DNA of 42,689 bases, from the NCBI RefSeq assembly GCF_000517265.1, contig NZ_AYSJ01000015.1, positions 434,983-477,671 of the forward strand. The letters are read 5' to 3'. The notes beneath the pieces are model-generated. The model did not search any database. It was not told the DNA's origin and saw only the letters and a list, made by a program, of their open reading frames with translations. The position numbers were made by a program, and so were the translations under genes. Shown one piece after another: positions 25,451 to 36,421 of the stretch (its first letter is position 1; every line of letters starts with the position of its first letter). This stretch comes from Photorhabdus khanii NC19 (GTDB lineage Bacteria > Pseudomonadota > Gammaproteobacteria > Enterobacterales > Enterobacteriaceae).

Positions 25451-26743
25451 TTAAGCTGTTTGTGCTTTTTGTTCAGAAAGTTGGTTGATGGGCGTGACTC
25501 GAACTTGTTTAATGACATTATCGTTCACAGAAAGCACTTCAAAATTATATTTGCCAATTTGTACTTGCACGTTCAGTGCGGGTATTTCTCCTAACTCTTC
25601 AAGCACCATACCATTGACAGTTCGTGGTCCATCAACAGGCAATGCCCAGTCAAAAGCTTTATTTAATTCGCGGATGTTGGCTGTCCCGTCAACTAAAATA
25701 GTACCGTCACTTTGGGGGGAAACTTCTTCAGCCAGAGATGGAGACATTGATGTTGTAAAATCACCGACAATCTCTTCGAGGATATCTTCAACAGCTACCA
25801 GCCCTTGAATATCACCGTATTCATCAACGATAAGCCCAGCTTTTTCCTTATTGCGTTGGAAGTTTACCAATTGAACATTAAGTGGAGCGCTAATTGGAAT
25901 ATAGTAAATTTTATCCGCTGCTTTAATCAGGTTTCTCTTGGTGAACTCTTTTTTTTCTGTCATCAGTCGGTAAGCTTCACGTACACGGAGCATACCAATA
26001 GCATCATCAAGTGAATTACGATAAAGCACGATCCGGCCATGAGGTGAATGAGTTAACTGACGTATGATGGATTTCCAATCATCATTAATATCAATACCAA
26101 CAATTTCATTACGGGGAACCATAATGTCGCCGATGGTGACTTTTTCCAAGTCTAAAATTGAAATCAGCATATCCTGATTTTGCCGTGATAGCTTGGCATC
26201 TGATTCATTCACAATAGTGCGTAGTTCATCTTTACTAATTGCATCACGGTGACCAGTAGGGTGTTTGATGCCAAGGCAACGCATTAACAATAAGGTAATT
26301 CTATTTAGCAGCCAAACTAACGGCATCATGATTTTTTGTAATGGACGCAGCAGGAAACTGCTCGGAAAAGCGATTCTTTCAGGATAGAGAGCGGCTATAG
26401 TCTTCGGCATAACTTCAGAAAATATCAGCACGATAAAGGTCAGAACACCTGTTGCGATAGCGACCCCGACATCACCATAAAGGCGCATACCAATGATGGT
26501 AGCGAGTGCAGAGGCTAGAATATTAACCAAATTGTTGCCGATAAGAATCAGGCTTATAAGCCGGTCAGGATGACGAAGCAATAGTTCAACTCTGCGTGCA
26601 GAATGGCTTCCTTGCTTTGCCAGATGACGTAAGCGGTAGCGGTTCAGTGTCATCATACCTGTCTCAGAAGCGGAGAAGTACGCTGAAACGAGAAGCATAA
26701 TGATTAAAATGATAATTAATGTGCTTGTTGAGACATGCTCCAA
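25451..26743 (-). CDS. yfjD: CNNM/CorB-type transporter protein YfjD
   Basis: This is an inner-membrane protein of the CNNM/CorC family, linked to Mg2+/Co2+ efflux. The 430-residue protein has an N-terminal DUF21 membrane domain (four hydrophobic segments: residues 8-26, 62-82, 90-115, 130-155; motif AYFSASETGMMTLNRYR), a CBS pair (VTIGDIMVPRNEIVGIDIND; YGDIQGLVAVEDILEEIVGD) and a CorC_HlyC C-terminal domain (DGTANIRELNKAF). E. coli YfjD has 428 residues. ypjD precedes it on the same strand, 45 bases away, as in E. coli, and ffh is divergent beyond that. Confidence 0.95.
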   Translation of the reverse strand: MEHVSTSTLIIILIIMLLVSAYFSASETGMMTLNRYRLRHLAKQGSHSARRVELLLRHPDRLISLILIGNNLVNILASALATIIGMRLYGDVGVAIATGVLTFIVLIFSEVMPKTIAALYPERIAFPSSFLLRPLQKIMMPLVWLLNRITLLLMRCLGIKHPTGHRDAISKDELRTIVNESDAKLSRQNQDMLISILDLEKVTIGDIMVPRNEIVGIDINDDWKSIIRQLTHSPHGRIVLYRNSLDDAIGMLRVREAYRLMTEKKEFTKRNLIKAADKIYYIPISAPLNVQLVNFQRNKEKAGLIVDEYGDIQGLVAVEDILEEIVGDFTTSMSPSLAEEVSPQSDGTILVDGTANIRELNKAFDWALPVDGPRTVNGMVLEELGEIPALNVQVQIGKYNFEVLSVNDNVIKQVRVTPINQLSEQKAQTA

Positions 26744-26788
26744 AACAAAATTCCTTCCAAATATTGATGCTGATTGGACATCATGTTT

Positions 26789-27580
26789 TTAATAAATCAT
26801 GATTTCTTGCAATAATCGATTGCCAAAATAGGCAAGCGTCAGGGTAAATGCACCAATCAGATTAAACCAGATAACTCGTTTACCACGCCATCCATCATGG
26901 TAGTGGCCCCATAATAAAACAATGTAGACAAACCACGCGATGATGGACAGAACTGCTTTATGGATATTCTCCTTACTGAAAATATTATCCATATAGAGGA
27001 TGCCGGTGCAGAGTGTCAGAGTCAGTAATATTACGCCAACCTGAGTGATATGAAACATTTTGCGCTCAATGAACATCAGTGGGGGCATATCCGGAGTAAA
27101 AGTCAGTTTTTTATTTTTAAGCTGATGATCCAGCCACCCAAGTTGTAAAGCATACAGTGCAGCGATAAGCAAAGTCGCATAGCCAAGCAGAGCTAAGCCA
27201 ATATGAATAGATAATTCAAGGCTGGCTTCCAGATGAGTAATGAATTCACCGGGCATAAAGCTGGCTAATGCCAGATTTATCATGGCAAAACTATAGACAA
27301 TGGGTAGTAGGAACCAGGCACGGCCGTGGGAAGCGACAATTGTCATTATGATACAGATAAGTAAGCTGACAATAGAACCCAGGTTCAAGAGTGTGAGGTT
27401 CTGCCCACTGCTGACGTGAAAGATCTTGTATTTAAGCGCAATAGCATGACAAATTAAAGCGATAATCGCTGAAAGCAATGCCAGTCTGCGGTATCCATTC
27501 GGTTTTCGCAGTAAGCCGGGAATAATCAGTACCAGGCTGAGTAAATAAGCGAATAAAGCAATTATAGAGAATACTGACAT
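26789..27580 (-). CDS. ypjD: inner-membrane cytochrome c assembly-type protein YpjD
   Basis: YpjD is a membrane protein of the cytochrome-c assembly (CcsA/CcmC-like) family, with unknown exact role. The ATG at 27580-27578 gives 263 residues, the E. coli length. The in-frame extension to 27667 has no conservation and was rejected. Eight hydrophobic segments are present. Conserved text includes HAIALKYKI, the loop SGQNLTLLNLGSIVSL, HIGLALLGYATLLIAALYALQ and LLWGHYHDGWRGKRVIWFN. Histidines in the loops could bind heme. It likely shares a promoter region with divergent ffh. Confidence 0.92.
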   Translation of the reverse strand: MSVFSIIALFAYLLSLVLIIPGLLRKPNGYRRLALLSAIIALICHAIALKYKIFHVSSGQNLTLLNLGSIVSLLICIIMTIVASHGRAWFLLPIVYSFAMINLALASFMPGEFITHLEASLELSIHIGLALLGYATLLIAALYALQLGWLDHQLKNKKLTFTPDMPPLMFIERKMFHITQVGVILLTLTLCTGILYMDNIFSKENIHKAVLSIIAWFVYIVLLWGHYHDGWRGKRVIWFNLIGAFTLTLAYFGNRLLQEIMIY

Positions 27581-27763
27581 AGCGTTAGTCGTTTTAGCGA
27601 TAATTTTAGGTGAATTAAAGCTTAAGTATAGCGCCAGCAAGGGTAGCCTCCAACCGTTGTTAATCATCCGTGCGAATCTCTGTGCAGAGATCCCTTTATC
27701 ATCGTGTTATAATTTTCAGAATACGCTTACAGGTAGCCCATTTTTAAAAATTGAGCAGAGACA

Positions 27764-29125
27764 ATGTTTGATAATTTAACCGACAGACTATCGCGCACAT
27801 TGCGCAATATCAGTGGCCGTGGGCGACTGACTGAAGACAATATTAAAGAGACACTGCGCGAAGTTCGCATGGCTTTACTTGAGGCTGATGTCGCATTGCC
27901 TGTAGTGCGTGACTTTATTTCGTGCGTTAAAGAGAGCGCGGTAGGTCACGAAGTTAACAAAAGCCTTACCCCCGGACAGGAATTTGTCAAAATTGTTCAG
28001 AATGAACTGGTTAAGGCAATGGGAGAAGTTAACAGTGAACTGAATCTCTCTACTCAGCCTCCGGCTGTTGTATTGATGGCTGGTTTGCAAGGTGCAGGTA
28101 AAACGACCAGCGTTGCTAAATTGGGTAATTTTCTGAAAGGAAAACAAAAGAAAAAAGTTTTAGTGGTATCTGCTGACGTCTATCGTCCGGCCGCGATCAA
28201 ACAGCTTGAAACGTTGGCGCAGGCAGTCGGTATTGATTTCTACCCTTCTGATGCTCAGGAAAAACCGGTCGATATCGTGACTAAAGCTGTACAGCACGCC
28301 AAGTTGAAATTCTATGATGTGCTGTTGGTGGATACTGCTGGTCGTCTGCATGTTGACGAAGCCATGATGGATGAAATCAAACAGGTTCATGAAGTCATTA
28401 ATCCAGTGGAAACCCTGTTTGTTGTTGATGCTATGACGGGCCAGGATGCTGCGAATACAGCAAAAGCTTTCAATGAAGCATTGCCACTGACGGGTGTGGT
28501 GCTGACTAAAGTCGATGGTGATGCTCGTGGCGGTGCTGCTCTGTCTATTCGCCATATCACCGGTAAGCCAATTAAATTCCTGGGTGTTGGTGAAAAAACT
28601 GATGCACTGGAACCTTTCCACCCGGATCGTATTGCCTCTCGAATTCTTGGGATGGGAGATGTTCTTTCGCTGATTGAAGAGATTGAAAGTAAAGTCGATC
28701 GTACCCAGGCGGAAAAGCTGGCTTCTAAACTAAAAAAAGGTGACGGTTTCGATTTAAATGATTTTCTGGACCAGCTTAAGCAGATGCGCAATATGGGCGG
28801 TATGACCAGCATGTTAAGCAAAATGCCGGGAATGTCTCAGGTGCCTGATGCAGTAAAATCCCAGATGGATGATAAAGTGCTGGTGAAAATGGAAGCTATT
28901 ATAAATTCCATGACGCGTAAAGAGCGGGAAAAACCAGAAATTATCAAAGGCTCCCGTAAGCGCCGTATTGCCAGTGGTTCCGGTACCCAGGTTCAGGATG
29001 TTAACCGCCTGCTTAAACAATTCGACGAAATGCAGCGCATGATGAAGAAAATGAAGAAAGGCGGTCTGGCGAAAATGATGCGTGGCATGAAAGGCATGAT
29101 GCCACCCGGATTTATGGGCCGTTAA
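27764..29125 (+). CDS. ffh: signal recognition particle protein Ffh
   Basis: Ffh binds 4.5S RNA and signal sequences to target proteins to FtsY and the Sec machinery. The 453 residues equal E. coli. Domains: N (1-~90), G with P-loop GLQGAGKTTS (about 105-114), DTAGR and TKVDGDARGG, and the methionine-rich M domain (MRNMGGMTSMLSKMPGM; the RNA-binding KGSRKRRIASGSGTQVQDVNRLL). The C-terminus is Met/Lys-rich (MKKMKKGG, MRGMKGMMPPGFMGR). ypjD is divergent and rpsP-rimM-trmD-rplS follow, as in E. coli. Confidence 0.98.
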   Translation: MFDNLTDRLSRTLRNISGRGRLTEDNIKETLREVRMALLEADVALPVVRDFISCVKESAVGHEVNKSLTPGQEFVKIVQNELVKAMGEVNSELNLSTQPPAVVLMAGLQGAGKTTSVAKLGNFLKGKQKKKVLVVSADVYRPAAIKQLETLAQAVGIDFYPSDAQEKPVDIVTKAVQHAKLKFYDVLLVDTAGRLHVDEAMMDEIKQVHEVINPVETLFVVDAMTGQDAANTAKAFNEALPLTGVVLTKVDGDARGGAALSIRHITGKPIKFLGVGEKTDALEPFHPDRIASRILGMGDVLSLIEEIESKVDRTQAEKLASKLKKGDGFDLNDFLDQLKQMRNMGGMTSMLSKMPGMSQVPDAVKSQMDDKVLVKMEAIINSMTRKEREKPEIIKGSRKRRIASGSGTQVQDVNRLLKQFDEMQRMMKKMKKGGLAKMMRGMKGMMPPGFMGR

Positions 29126-29261
29126 TTGATAAAGTCTCGAAGAATATCGACTTTGGATTGCTTTTTGCGTCAAAGTGAGTAAACTTTTCGGGCTTTTTAT
29201 CTGACAGCCGGACTTCATTCCTCGATGGAGTCTGGTTGTTTTGTTAACTAATGAGGATGTT

Positions 29262-29510
29262 ATGGTAACAATTCGTTTAGCTCGTGGCGGCGCAAAAAAG
29301 CGTCCGTTTTATCAAGTCGTAGTGACCGATAGCCGCAACCCGCGTGATGGTCGCTTTATTGAGCGCGTTGGCTTCTTCAACCCTATTGCAACAGGGAAAG
29401 CAGAAGCTCTGCGTTTAGATCTGGACCGCATTGAACATTGGGTGGGTCTGGGTGCAACTGTGTCTGATCGTGTTTCTTCACTGATCAAAGACGCTAAAAA
29501 AGCAGCTTAA
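29262..29510 (+). CDS. rpsP: 30S ribosomal protein S16
   Basis: S16 is an assembly protein of the 30S subunit. It is 82 residues. The start ATG at 29262 gives [20 protein letters not shown], the universal N-terminus, with TGAGG eight bases upstream; the 21-base longer frame is not conserved. Conserved [17 protein letters not shown] is present. It is the first gene of the rpsP-rimM-trmD-rplS operon. Confidence 0.98.
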   Translation: MVTIRLARGGAKKRPFYQVVVTDSRNPRDGRFIERVGFFNPIATGKAEALRLDLDRIEHWVGLGATVSDRVSSLIKDAKKAA

Positions 29511-29528
29511 TCTGTCGCGGTGGTAACT

Positions 29529-30077
29529 ATGAGCAAGCAAACCAGCCTTGAACTTCCTGTGAGTCCAATCGTATTGGGGAAACTGGGTTCAACTTATGGT
29601 ATTCGTGGTTGGCTCAGAGTTTTTTCTTCCACCGAACATGCCGAAGACATTTTTGAGTATCAACCGTGGTTTATCCAACGGGCAGGTCAGTGGCAACACA
29701 TCGAACTGGAAGCCTGGAAACACCACAATCAGGATATGATCGTCAAAATTAAAGGTATTGATGATCGGGATGCTGCGAATTTACTGATTAATTGCGAAAT
29801 TACCGTAGATTCAGCGCAACTACCGGAACTGGATGCGGGTGATTACTACTGGAAAGACCTGATGGGTTGCCAGGTAGTAAGCACTACAGGTTATAGCCTG
29901 GGTACTGTCAATGACATGATGGAAACCGGTTCTAATGATGTAATGGTAGTTAAAGCAAGCCTGAAAGATGCATTCGGTGTCAAGGAACGGCTGATTCCGT
30001 TTCTTGATGGGCAGGTTATCAAGAAAGTCGATCTCGCTACTAAAACTATTGAGGTAGATTGGGATCCTGGTTTTTAA
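29529..30077 (+). CDS. rimM: 16S rRNA processing protein RimM
   Basis: RimM binds the 30S head and helps its maturation. The 182 residues equal E. coli. Two beta-barrel domains are present: the N-terminal one with [20 protein letters not shown] and the PRC domain with [12 protein letters not shown] and [11 protein letters not shown]. The ATG at 29529 was chosen over GTG at 29520 because it matches MSKQ-type starts. The gap to rpsP is 18 bases. Confidence 0.96.
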   Translation: MSKQTSLELPVSPIVLGKLGSTYGIRGWLRVFSSTEHAEDIFEYQPWFIQRAGQWQHIELEAWKHHNQDMIVKIKGIDDRDAANLLINCEITVDSAQLPELDAGDYYWKDLMGCQVVSTTGYSLGTVNDMMETGSNDVMVVKASLKDAFGVKERLIPFLDGQVIKKVDLATKTIEVDWDPGF

Positions 30078-30116
30078 ACTCCGGTTATAAACGGTTTAAA
30101 TGAGTGGGACGCTGTA

Positions 30117-30869
30117 ATGTGGATTGGGGTTATTAGCCTGTTTCCTGAAATGTTCCGCGCAATAACCGATTATGGGGTAACTGGCCGGGCAGTAAAGAAT
30201 GGCCTGTTAAGTATTGAATGCTGGAATCCACGGGATTTTACCTACGACCGGCATCGTACTGTTGACGATCGACCTTACGGCGGTGGTCCAGGCATGTTGA
30301 TGATGGTTCAGCCTTTACGGGAAGCTATTCATGCAGCAAAAACTGCGGCAGGCGAAGATGCAAAGGTGATTTATCTTTCACCTCAGGGGCGCAAACTCAA
30401 TCAACAAGGAGTTTGTGAGCTGGCAACAAATGAGAAACTGATTTTGATTTGTGGCCGCTATGAAGGGATAGATGAGCGAGTTATTCAAACTGAGATTGAC
30501 GAAGAATGGTCTATCGGTGATTACGTGCTCAGTGGTGGTGAAATTCCTGCAATGACCATGATTGACTCTGTTTCCCGGTTCATTCCGGGAGTTCTGGGGC
30601 ATCAGGCATCGGCTGAAGAAGACTCTTTTGCTGATGGATTGCTGGATTGTCCGCACTATACCCGCCCGGAGGTACTAGATGGCATGGAAGTTCCACCCGT
30701 TCTGTTATCGGGGAATCATGCTGAAATTAATCGCTGGCGTATGAAACAATCGCTTGGCCGGACCTGGCTTAGAAGACCTGAACTTCTGGAAAACCTAGCT
30801 CTGACTGACGAGCAAAGGATATTGCTGGCAGAGTTCCAGCGGGAACATCTGGTTGAAGCAACGAATTAA
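30117..30869 (+). CDS. trmD: tRNA (guanine-37-N1)-methyltransferase
   Basis: TrmD methylates G37 of several tRNAs with S-adenosylmethionine, preventing +1 frameshifts. The 250-residue protein has the SPOUT knot ([47 protein letters not shown]). The start [20 protein letters not shown] is canonical. It is third in the operon with 39 bases before it. Confidence 0.98.
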   Translation: MWIGVISLFPEMFRAITDYGVTGRAVKNGLLSIECWNPRDFTYDRHRTVDDRPYGGGPGMLMMVQPLREAIHAAKTAAGEDAKVIYLSPQGRKLNQQGVCELATNEKLILICGRYEGIDERVIQTEIDEEWSIGDYVLSGGEIPAMTMIDSVSRFIPGVLGHQASAEEDSFADGLLDCPHYTRPEVLDGMEVPPVLLSGNHAEINRWRMKQSLGRTWLRRPELLENLALTDEQRILLAEFQREHLVEATN

Positions 30870-30917
30870 TCCAGACATATCCCAAAGGGAATGTCTTTGA
30901 TATATCAGTTTACCTAG

Positions 30918-31286
<369 letters not shown>

Positions 31287-31320
31287 TACGCTTTCGTTAC
31301 ATCCGAAAGTTATCGTTGAA

Positions 31321-31349
31321 GAGGCCAGTAATTGCTGGCCTCTTTTTTT
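31321..31349 (+). terminator. rplS operon terminator
   Basis: An 8-bp stem GAGGCCAG/CTGGCCTC with loop TAATTG is followed by TTTTTTT. It ends the rpsP operon. Confidence 0.9.
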
Positions 31350-31475
31350 GTATTTTTAATTCATCAATGAATCACTCGGCAATATCTTATTATCTGACAG
31401 TAATAATCTTAAAGAAAATTATCTTGAGTATTTTAAAATGATTTCATGCATGACTAACTAAAATAAGGATTTATT

Positions 31476-32279
31476 TTGAAAACTATTCAACTACATAATA
31501 AAACAATGGCTTACCGAGATGAAGGAGAAGGTTTCCCGTTATTACTGGGGCATAGTTATTTGTTTAACTCTGATATGTGGGCACCACAAATCGAAGTTTT
31601 AAGTAAAAAATACAGAGTGATCGCTCCCGATTTGTGGGGACACGGAAATTCGGCGGAATTACCAGAGCAACATAAAACGTTGGCCGATTTGGCGAGAGAT
31701 TACCTGGCGTTGATGGATCAACTTGGAATTAAAGAATTTGCTGTAATTGGTTTATCGGCTGGCGGTATGTGGGGGACTGAATTAGCCGCGATGGTACCGA
31801 ACAGAGTTAAAGCATTAGTTCTGATGGATACCTTTGTGGGGCTAGAGCCTGAAGTTACTCATAAAAAATACTTTGCTATGTTGGATATGATAGAGCAGGC
31901 TGGCGCTATTCCGCAATCTCTCTTGCAACAGATAGTGCCAATCTTTTTCAGTCAGCAACCCGCGCAAAATTTGGTTGATGAGTTAACTCAGCGTTTGGTA
32001 ACAATTCCTGCGGAAGTATTATGTAATAGCATTGTTCCGTTAGGGCGAATGATTTTTGGGCGTGAAGATAGGACTCATTTGTTGGAAAAATTAGATATTC
32101 CAGCTCTTGTTATCACTGGTGAACAAGATATGCCTCGTCCGCCCTTAGAAGGTTACTTGATGGCTGAAATACTTCGCTGTGATTATGTTGTTATTCAGGA
32201 TGCCGGGCATATTTCCACATTGGAGCAACCACATAAAGTCAATCAGGAATTGGTCGCTTTTTTGCAGCAAGCTCTGTAG
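31476..32279 (+). CDS. alpha/beta-hydrolase
   Basis: The 267-residue protein has the alpha/beta-hydrolase triad: Ser94 in GLSAGG (nucleophile elbow), Asp218 in ITGEQDMPRPP and His245 in QDAGHISTLEQP. The oxyanion region is LGHSYLFNSDMW (about 24-35), followed by PDLWGHGNSA. The fold and length fit esterases, enol-lactonases or MhpC-like hydrolases. The substrate is unknown. The start is TTG at 31476 with AAGGAT upstream; no better start exists. It sits alone between rplS and aroF, where E. coli has other genes, so it is probably an insertion in this lineage. A hairpin follows. Confidence 0.85.
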   Translation: MKTIQLHNKTMAYRDEGEGFPLLLGHSYLFNSDMWAPQIEVLSKKYRVIAPDLWGHGNSAELPEQHKTLADLARDYLALMDQLGIKEFAVIGLSAGGMWGTELAAMVPNRVKALVLMDTFVGLEPEVTHKKYFAMLDMIEQAGAIPQSLLQQIVPIFFSQQPAQNLVDELTQRLVTIPAEVLCNSIVPLGRMIFGREDRTHLLEKLDIPALVITGEQDMPRPPLEGYLMAEILRCDYVVIQDAGHISTLEQPHKVNQELVAFLQQAL

Positions 32280-32295
32280 CGATTCTTTTAATGAA

Positions 32296-32318
32296 AAGGC
32301 CGGATTTTCCGGCCCTTA
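32296..32318 (+). terminator. hairpin after the hydrolase gene
   Basis: Stem GGCCGGA/TCCGGCC with a 3-base T loop is flanked by AA and CTTAAT. It begins about 17 bases after the stop. The T-run is short. Confidence 0.55.
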
Positions 32319-32812
32319 ATATTGAGTTTAGTAAAGATCTACATAAATATTTTCGTCAGGATATAACCCATATATAAGAACTGGTGACACAGATTCCCTT
32401 CATAACGCCTTCTGGTAATAAGCATATAACTATTATATTGCTGGCTGTAGTATTATCATAAATTTTCTTAATTAATTAATGAAAATGGTGAGTTTGACAT
32501 AACTTAATATTTTATTGGTATAATTCATTAATTTCATATAAGTAAATTGAGATAATTTAACTGAAATATAAAATACGATTGTTAATGTTATTTATTTTCA
32601 ATAATAAAAACGAGATGAATATTTTGTTTTTACTTGATGATTTTAAATATAAATATACAAAATCAATGATAATAAAATATTAATTCTTGTGTTTTGATAT
32701 TGATTTTTATTTGGATATGATAATTTTTTATAATGTGTTTTTATTTGGGATAATTTTAATATTATTAATAACTAGCTGCATACATTTATAGCTTAGGTTA
32801 AAATTTCATTTT
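32319..32812. other. AT-rich spacer upstream of aroF
   Basis: About 490 bases of strongly AT-rich DNA with no credible frame or RNA gene. It may hold UP-like or H-NS-bound sequence; I see no specific motif beyond the TyrR site that follows. Confidence 0.55.
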
Positions 32813-32850
32813 TGTAAATAAATATTTACACTATTTATATTTTATTTACA
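32813..32850 (+). promoter_or_regulatory. TyrR boxes upstream of aroF-tyrA
   Basis: TGTAAATAAATATTTACA at 32813-32830 is a perfect strong TyrR box (TGTAAA-N6-TTTACA). A weaker box (ATTTAT-N6-TTTACA) follows at 32833-32850. Paired strong and weak boxes are the pattern for repression of aroF-tyrA by TyrR with tyrosine in E. coli. They end about 95 bases before the aroF ATG. Confidence 0.85.
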
Positions 32851-32945
32851 CATTTGGATTGTATTCTTTACGATGCGTGATATGTTATTAGTCAAATACA
32901 TAAAAATAAATTAACACAGAATGACAATTTGAGGAGATAACTGAA

Positions 32946-34040
32946 ATGTTCATACAAAAAGATGCACTTAATAACGTTCACATCAGTGGTGAACAAATTC
33001 TTATAACTCCGGAAGAATTAAAACAACAATATCCACTCAGTGGTAATGATCTGCATGCTATTGCAAATGCACGTAAAATAATTGCTGACATTATTCAGCG
33101 TCGCGATCCCCGTTTGCTGGTCGTGTGTGGCCCTTGCTCTATTCATGACGTGGATGCAGCTTTGGATTATGCTCATCGTTTGGCCGTACTTTCTTCTGAA
33201 TTAAGTGATAGTCTGTACATCGTAATGCGTGTTTATTTTGAAAAACCCCGTACAACAGTGGGTTGGAAAGGTCTTATTAACGATCCGTTCATGGATGGTT
33301 CATTTGATGTGGAAGCCGGTTTGCATATTGCCCGTCGTTTACTAATAAGCTTGGTTAAAATGGGATTACCTCTTGCAACAGAGGCTTTAGATCCGAATAG
33401 CCCGCAGTACTTAGGCGATTTGTTTAGTTGGTCTGCAATCGGCGCAAGAACGACAGAATCTCAGACGCATCGGGAAATGGCTTCAGGTTTGTCTATGCCG
33501 GTTGGTTTCAAAAATGGGACTGATGGTAGCTTAAGTACAGCAATTAATGCGATGCGTGCAGCTGCTATGCCACATCGTTTTATGGGAATAAATCAGTCAG
33601 GGCAGGTATGTTTGTTACAAACACAAGGGAATCCGAATGGACACATTATTTTACGTGGGGGTAAGACACCTAATTACAGCGCCGAACATGTAATGGAATG
33701 TGAACAACAGATGATGAAGTCCGGATTATTGCCATCCTTGATGATTGATTGCAGTCATGGTAACTCTAATAAAGACTTTCGTCGTCAAAGCGTGGTTGTA
33801 GATTCTGTAGTAGAGCAGATTATTTCGGGTAACCAATCTATCACTGGGATTATGTTGGAGAGCCATATTAATGAAGGTAACCAATCTTCTGAACAACTTC
33901 GTAGTGGAATGAAATATGGTGTATCAGTGACTGATGCTTGTATTAGTTGGCAGACTACAGAAGCGGTTCTGAGAAAATTGCATCAGCAAATCAGTCCGCA
34001 ATTGTCGCAAAGAATTACGATACTGAAAAAAGCAGGATAA
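32946..34040 (+). CDS. aroF: 3-deoxy-D-arabino-heptulosonate-7-phosphate synthase (tyrosine-sensitive type)
   Basis: AroF condenses erythrose-4-phosphate and phosphoenolpyruvate, the first aromatic step, and is inhibited by tyrosine in E. coli. The 364-residue protein aligns along its length: [20 protein letters not shown] start, [68 protein letters not shown] and VTDACISW. Linkage to tyrA and TyrR boxes support the tyrosine-type isozyme. The ATG at 32946 has GAGGAG upstream. tyrA begins 5 bases after its stop. Confidence 0.96.
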   Translation: MFIQKDALNNVHISGEQILITPEELKQQYPLSGNDLHAIANARKIIADIIQRRDPRLLVVCGPCSIHDVDAALDYAHRLAVLSSELSDSLYIVMRVYFEKPRTTVGWKGLINDPFMDGSFDVEAGLHIARRLLISLVKMGLPLATEALDPNSPQYLGDLFSWSAIGARTTESQTHREMASGLSMPVGFKNGTDGSLSTAINAMRAAAMPHRFMGINQSGQVCLLQTQGNPNGHIILRGGKTPNYSAEHVMECEQQMMKSGLLPSLMIDCSHGNSNKDFRRQSVVVDSVVEQIISGNQSITGIMLESHINEGNQSSEQLRSGMKYGVSVTDACISWQTTEAVLRKLHQQISPQLSQRITILKKAG

Positions 34041-34045
34041 TAAGT

Positions 34046-35167
34046 ATGGTGGCTGAGTTATCTCAATTACGGGACAAGATTGATGAAGTAGATAAAGCTT
34101 TGCTGGATTTACTGGCAAAGCGACTGGAATTAGTTGCAGAGGTCGGTGAGGTAAAAAGCCAGAATGGGTTGCCAATTTATGCGCCTGACAGAGAAACTGT
34201 GATGCTTGCTTCACGTCGGCAGGAAGCTGAAGATTTTGGTGTTCCACCGGATTTAATTGAGGATATTCTGCGTCGCATTATGCGGGAGTCTTATACCAGC
34301 GAAAATGACAAAGGGTTTAAAACTCTTTGCCCTCAATTGGGGTCGATAGTTATTGTTGGTGGCTTGGGCAAAATGGGGAGACTGTTTGGTCGCTTGTTAA
34401 CTTTGTCTGGTTATGAAGTTAAAAATCTGGAATCACAAGATTGGCCTGACGCAGAGCAGATTCTGACTGGTGTGGGTATGGTCATTATCAGTGTTCCTAT
34501 TCATCTGACAGAAGAGGTTATTCGCCGTTTACCCCCATTACCTGACCATTGTATTTTGGTGGATTTGGCATCTATTAAACAGAAACCATTACAAGCTATG
34601 CTTGATGTGCACAAAGGCCCAGTACTGGGGCTACATCCTATGTTTGGACCGGATGTCGGCAGCTTGGCAAAACAGGTTGTTGTTTACTGTGACGGACGCC
34701 AAGAGGAAGCTTATCAGTGGTTTTTGGAACAGTTGTTGATTTGGGGGGCTTGCCTGCATCAGATGGATGCTGAACAGCATGATAAAAATATGAGTTTTAT
34801 CCAGGCGTTACGTCACTTCACGACGTTTGCTTATGGGCAACATCTCGCACAGGAAGGTACTGATTTACAACAATTGTTATCAATATCCTCACCAATTTAC
34901 CGCCTGGAACTGATTATGGTGGGGCGATTGTTTGCGCAAGATCCTCAGCTTTACGCTGATATTATTATGTCATCACCAGAGAATATTGATCTTATACGTC
35001 GTTATCATCAAAGTTTTGGGCAAGCGCTTGAGATACTGGAAAGCCAGGATAAACAGGCTTTTGTCAGCAGTTTTAAAGATGTCAGTGAATGGTTTGGTGA
35101 TTATGCACTTCACTTTATGAAAGAGAGCAGAGTATTGCTTCAACAAGCGAATGATAGTCGTCAATAA
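34046..35167 (+). CDS. tyrA: chorismate mutase/prephenate dehydrogenase (T-protein)
   Basis: TyrA converts chorismate to prephenate and then to 4-hydroxyphenylpyruvate for tyrosine. The ATG at 34046 gives 373 residues, as in E. coli, starting [20 protein letters not shown]. The longer upstream frame overlaps aroF. Domains: AroQ mutase (1-~90, with [16 protein letters not shown]) and the dehydrogenase with an NAD fold ([20 protein letters not shown]) and [18 protein letters not shown]. It is the second gene of aroF-tyrA. Confidence 0.97.
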   Translation: MVAELSQLRDKIDEVDKALLDLLAKRLELVAEVGEVKSQNGLPIYAPDRETVMLASRRQEAEDFGVPPDLIEDILRRIMRESYTSENDKGFKTLCPQLGSIVIVGGLGKMGRLFGRLLTLSGYEVKNLESQDWPDAEQILTGVGMVIISVPIHLTEEVIRRLPPLPDHCILVDLASIKQKPLQAMLDVHKGPVLGLHPMFGPDVGSLAKQVVVYCDGRQEEAYQWFLEQLLIWGACLHQMDAEQHDKNMSFIQALRHFTTFAYGQHLAQEGTDLQQLLSISSPIYRLELIMVGRLFAQDPQLYADIIMSSPENIDLIRRYHQSFGQALEILESQDKQAFVSSFKDVSEWFGDYALHFMKESRVLLQQANDSRQ

Positions 35168-35207
35168 TTAAAAAGAACCGGATATTTCAATATCCGGTTC
35201 TTTTTAA
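35168..35207. terminator. bidirectional terminator between tyrA and pheA
   Basis: A perfect 18-bp inverted repeat (TTAAAAAGAACCGGATAT with its complement, loop TTCA) fills the whole 40-base space between the two stop codons. It has A- and T-runs on both sides, so it serves both strands. Confidence 0.93.
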
Positions 35208-36365
35208 TCAGGATGGACTGACAGGAACTACACTTTCTGTTGGGTAACACCCCAATACTTTTAATGAGTGAGTCATTTCCGCTAAGGCTTTCAGGACATG
35301 TTGCATATTGATTGAACGAATATTAGCCTGAACATCAATGTAAAACATCTCTTCCCACGGATTTCCGCTAATCGGGCGAGATTCCAGTTTACTCATAATG
35401 ATATTATGTTCTTTTAATACCATAAGTGCATCTACTAATGCTCCCGCTTGTTGCCCAGTAGCCATAATAAATGTCGTTTTGGATGGTACCTGTTCTGAAA
35501 CCTCGATAGGCTGACGGGCAACGATAATAAAGCGGGTAATATTATGTGATTGATTTGCCAGATTTTGTTCTAGGACTTGTAACTGATAAAGCGCACCACC
35601 GGCTTCACTGCCTAAAGCTGCAATTTCTAGTGAATTCTGTTCAGCGACTTTTTGCATAGCTGCGGCGGTGCTTTCGCAATATTTAATTTTCCAATGCGGG
35701 AATTGATTAATATATTGACTGCATTGTTGGAATGGTTGAGGGTGACTGTAAACCGTTTTTATCTGTGATAGTTCTGTATTGCTTGCAACTAGCAGGCAAT
35801 GGTTAATGGGAATCGTTATTTCTCCTACAATTGACAAACTGGTATGTTGCAATAAGTCATAAACATCATTGATAGAACCAGAACTGGTGTTTTCAATTGG
35901 TAATATTCCGTAATCAGCTTGTCCAGTTTCAACTAGGGAGAAGATATCCGGGAACTTATGACAACTGCATTCAACCAATTGATCAAAATGACGTGCTGCA
36001 TATTGGCGGGCTGCGATATGGGAATAGGAACCACGAGGACCAAGGAATGCAATACGAGCTGAATCGTAGGGCGTTTGATTGAGGTGTTGCTGTAATAATG
36101 CTTGCTGAGTGAGTACAGAATCTTCGATGATCGTTTGAAACAGACGGGTGATATAGAAGCCATCAAGCCCGTGGTTTTTTCCTTTTTTAATTAGAACATC
36201 TAATAGTTCCCGTTCACGATCTTTGTCTCTGATGGGACGATTATTCTGTAATTTAGTTTGTGCAATATCAGAGGCTAATTGGCGTCGTTCTGCCAGTAAA
36301 ATCAGTAACTTTAAATCAAGTTCGCCGACTTTTTTCCGTATTCTCAGCAAATTGTTTTGATCCAT
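35208..36365 (-). CDS. pheA: chorismate mutase/prephenate dehydratase (P-protein)
   Basis: PheA makes phenylpyruvate for phenylalanine and is inhibited by phenylalanine. The 385-residue protein has the mutase domain (1-~100, with [19 protein letters not shown]), the dehydratase domain ([45 protein letters not shown]) and the ACT regulatory domain ([39 protein letters not shown], the ESRP motif that binds phenylalanine). A leader peptide gene and an attenuator lie before it. It converges on tyrA. Confidence 0.97.
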   Translation of the reverse strand: MDQNNLLRIRKKVGELDLKLLILLAERRQLASDIAQTKLQNNRPIRDKDRERELLDVLIKKGKNHGLDGFYITRLFQTIIEDSVLTQQALLQQHLNQTPYDSARIAFLGPRGSYSHIAARQYAARHFDQLVECSCHKFPDIFSLVETGQADYGILPIENTSSGSINDVYDLLQHTSLSIVGEITIPINHCLLVASNTELSQIKTVYSHPQPFQQCSQYINQFPHWKIKYCESTAAAMQKVAEQNSLEIAALGSEAGGALYQLQVLEQNLANQSHNITRFIIVARQPIEVSEQVPSKTTFIMATGQQAGALVDALMVLKEHNIIMSKLESRPISGNPWEEMFYIDVQANIRSINMQHVLKALAEMTHSLKVLGCYPTESVVPVSPS

Positions 36366-36421
36366 AATGAGTTCCTAATTGGTTATTCATATTCTGACAA
36401 TAAGATGTTTGCAGTGGACAG

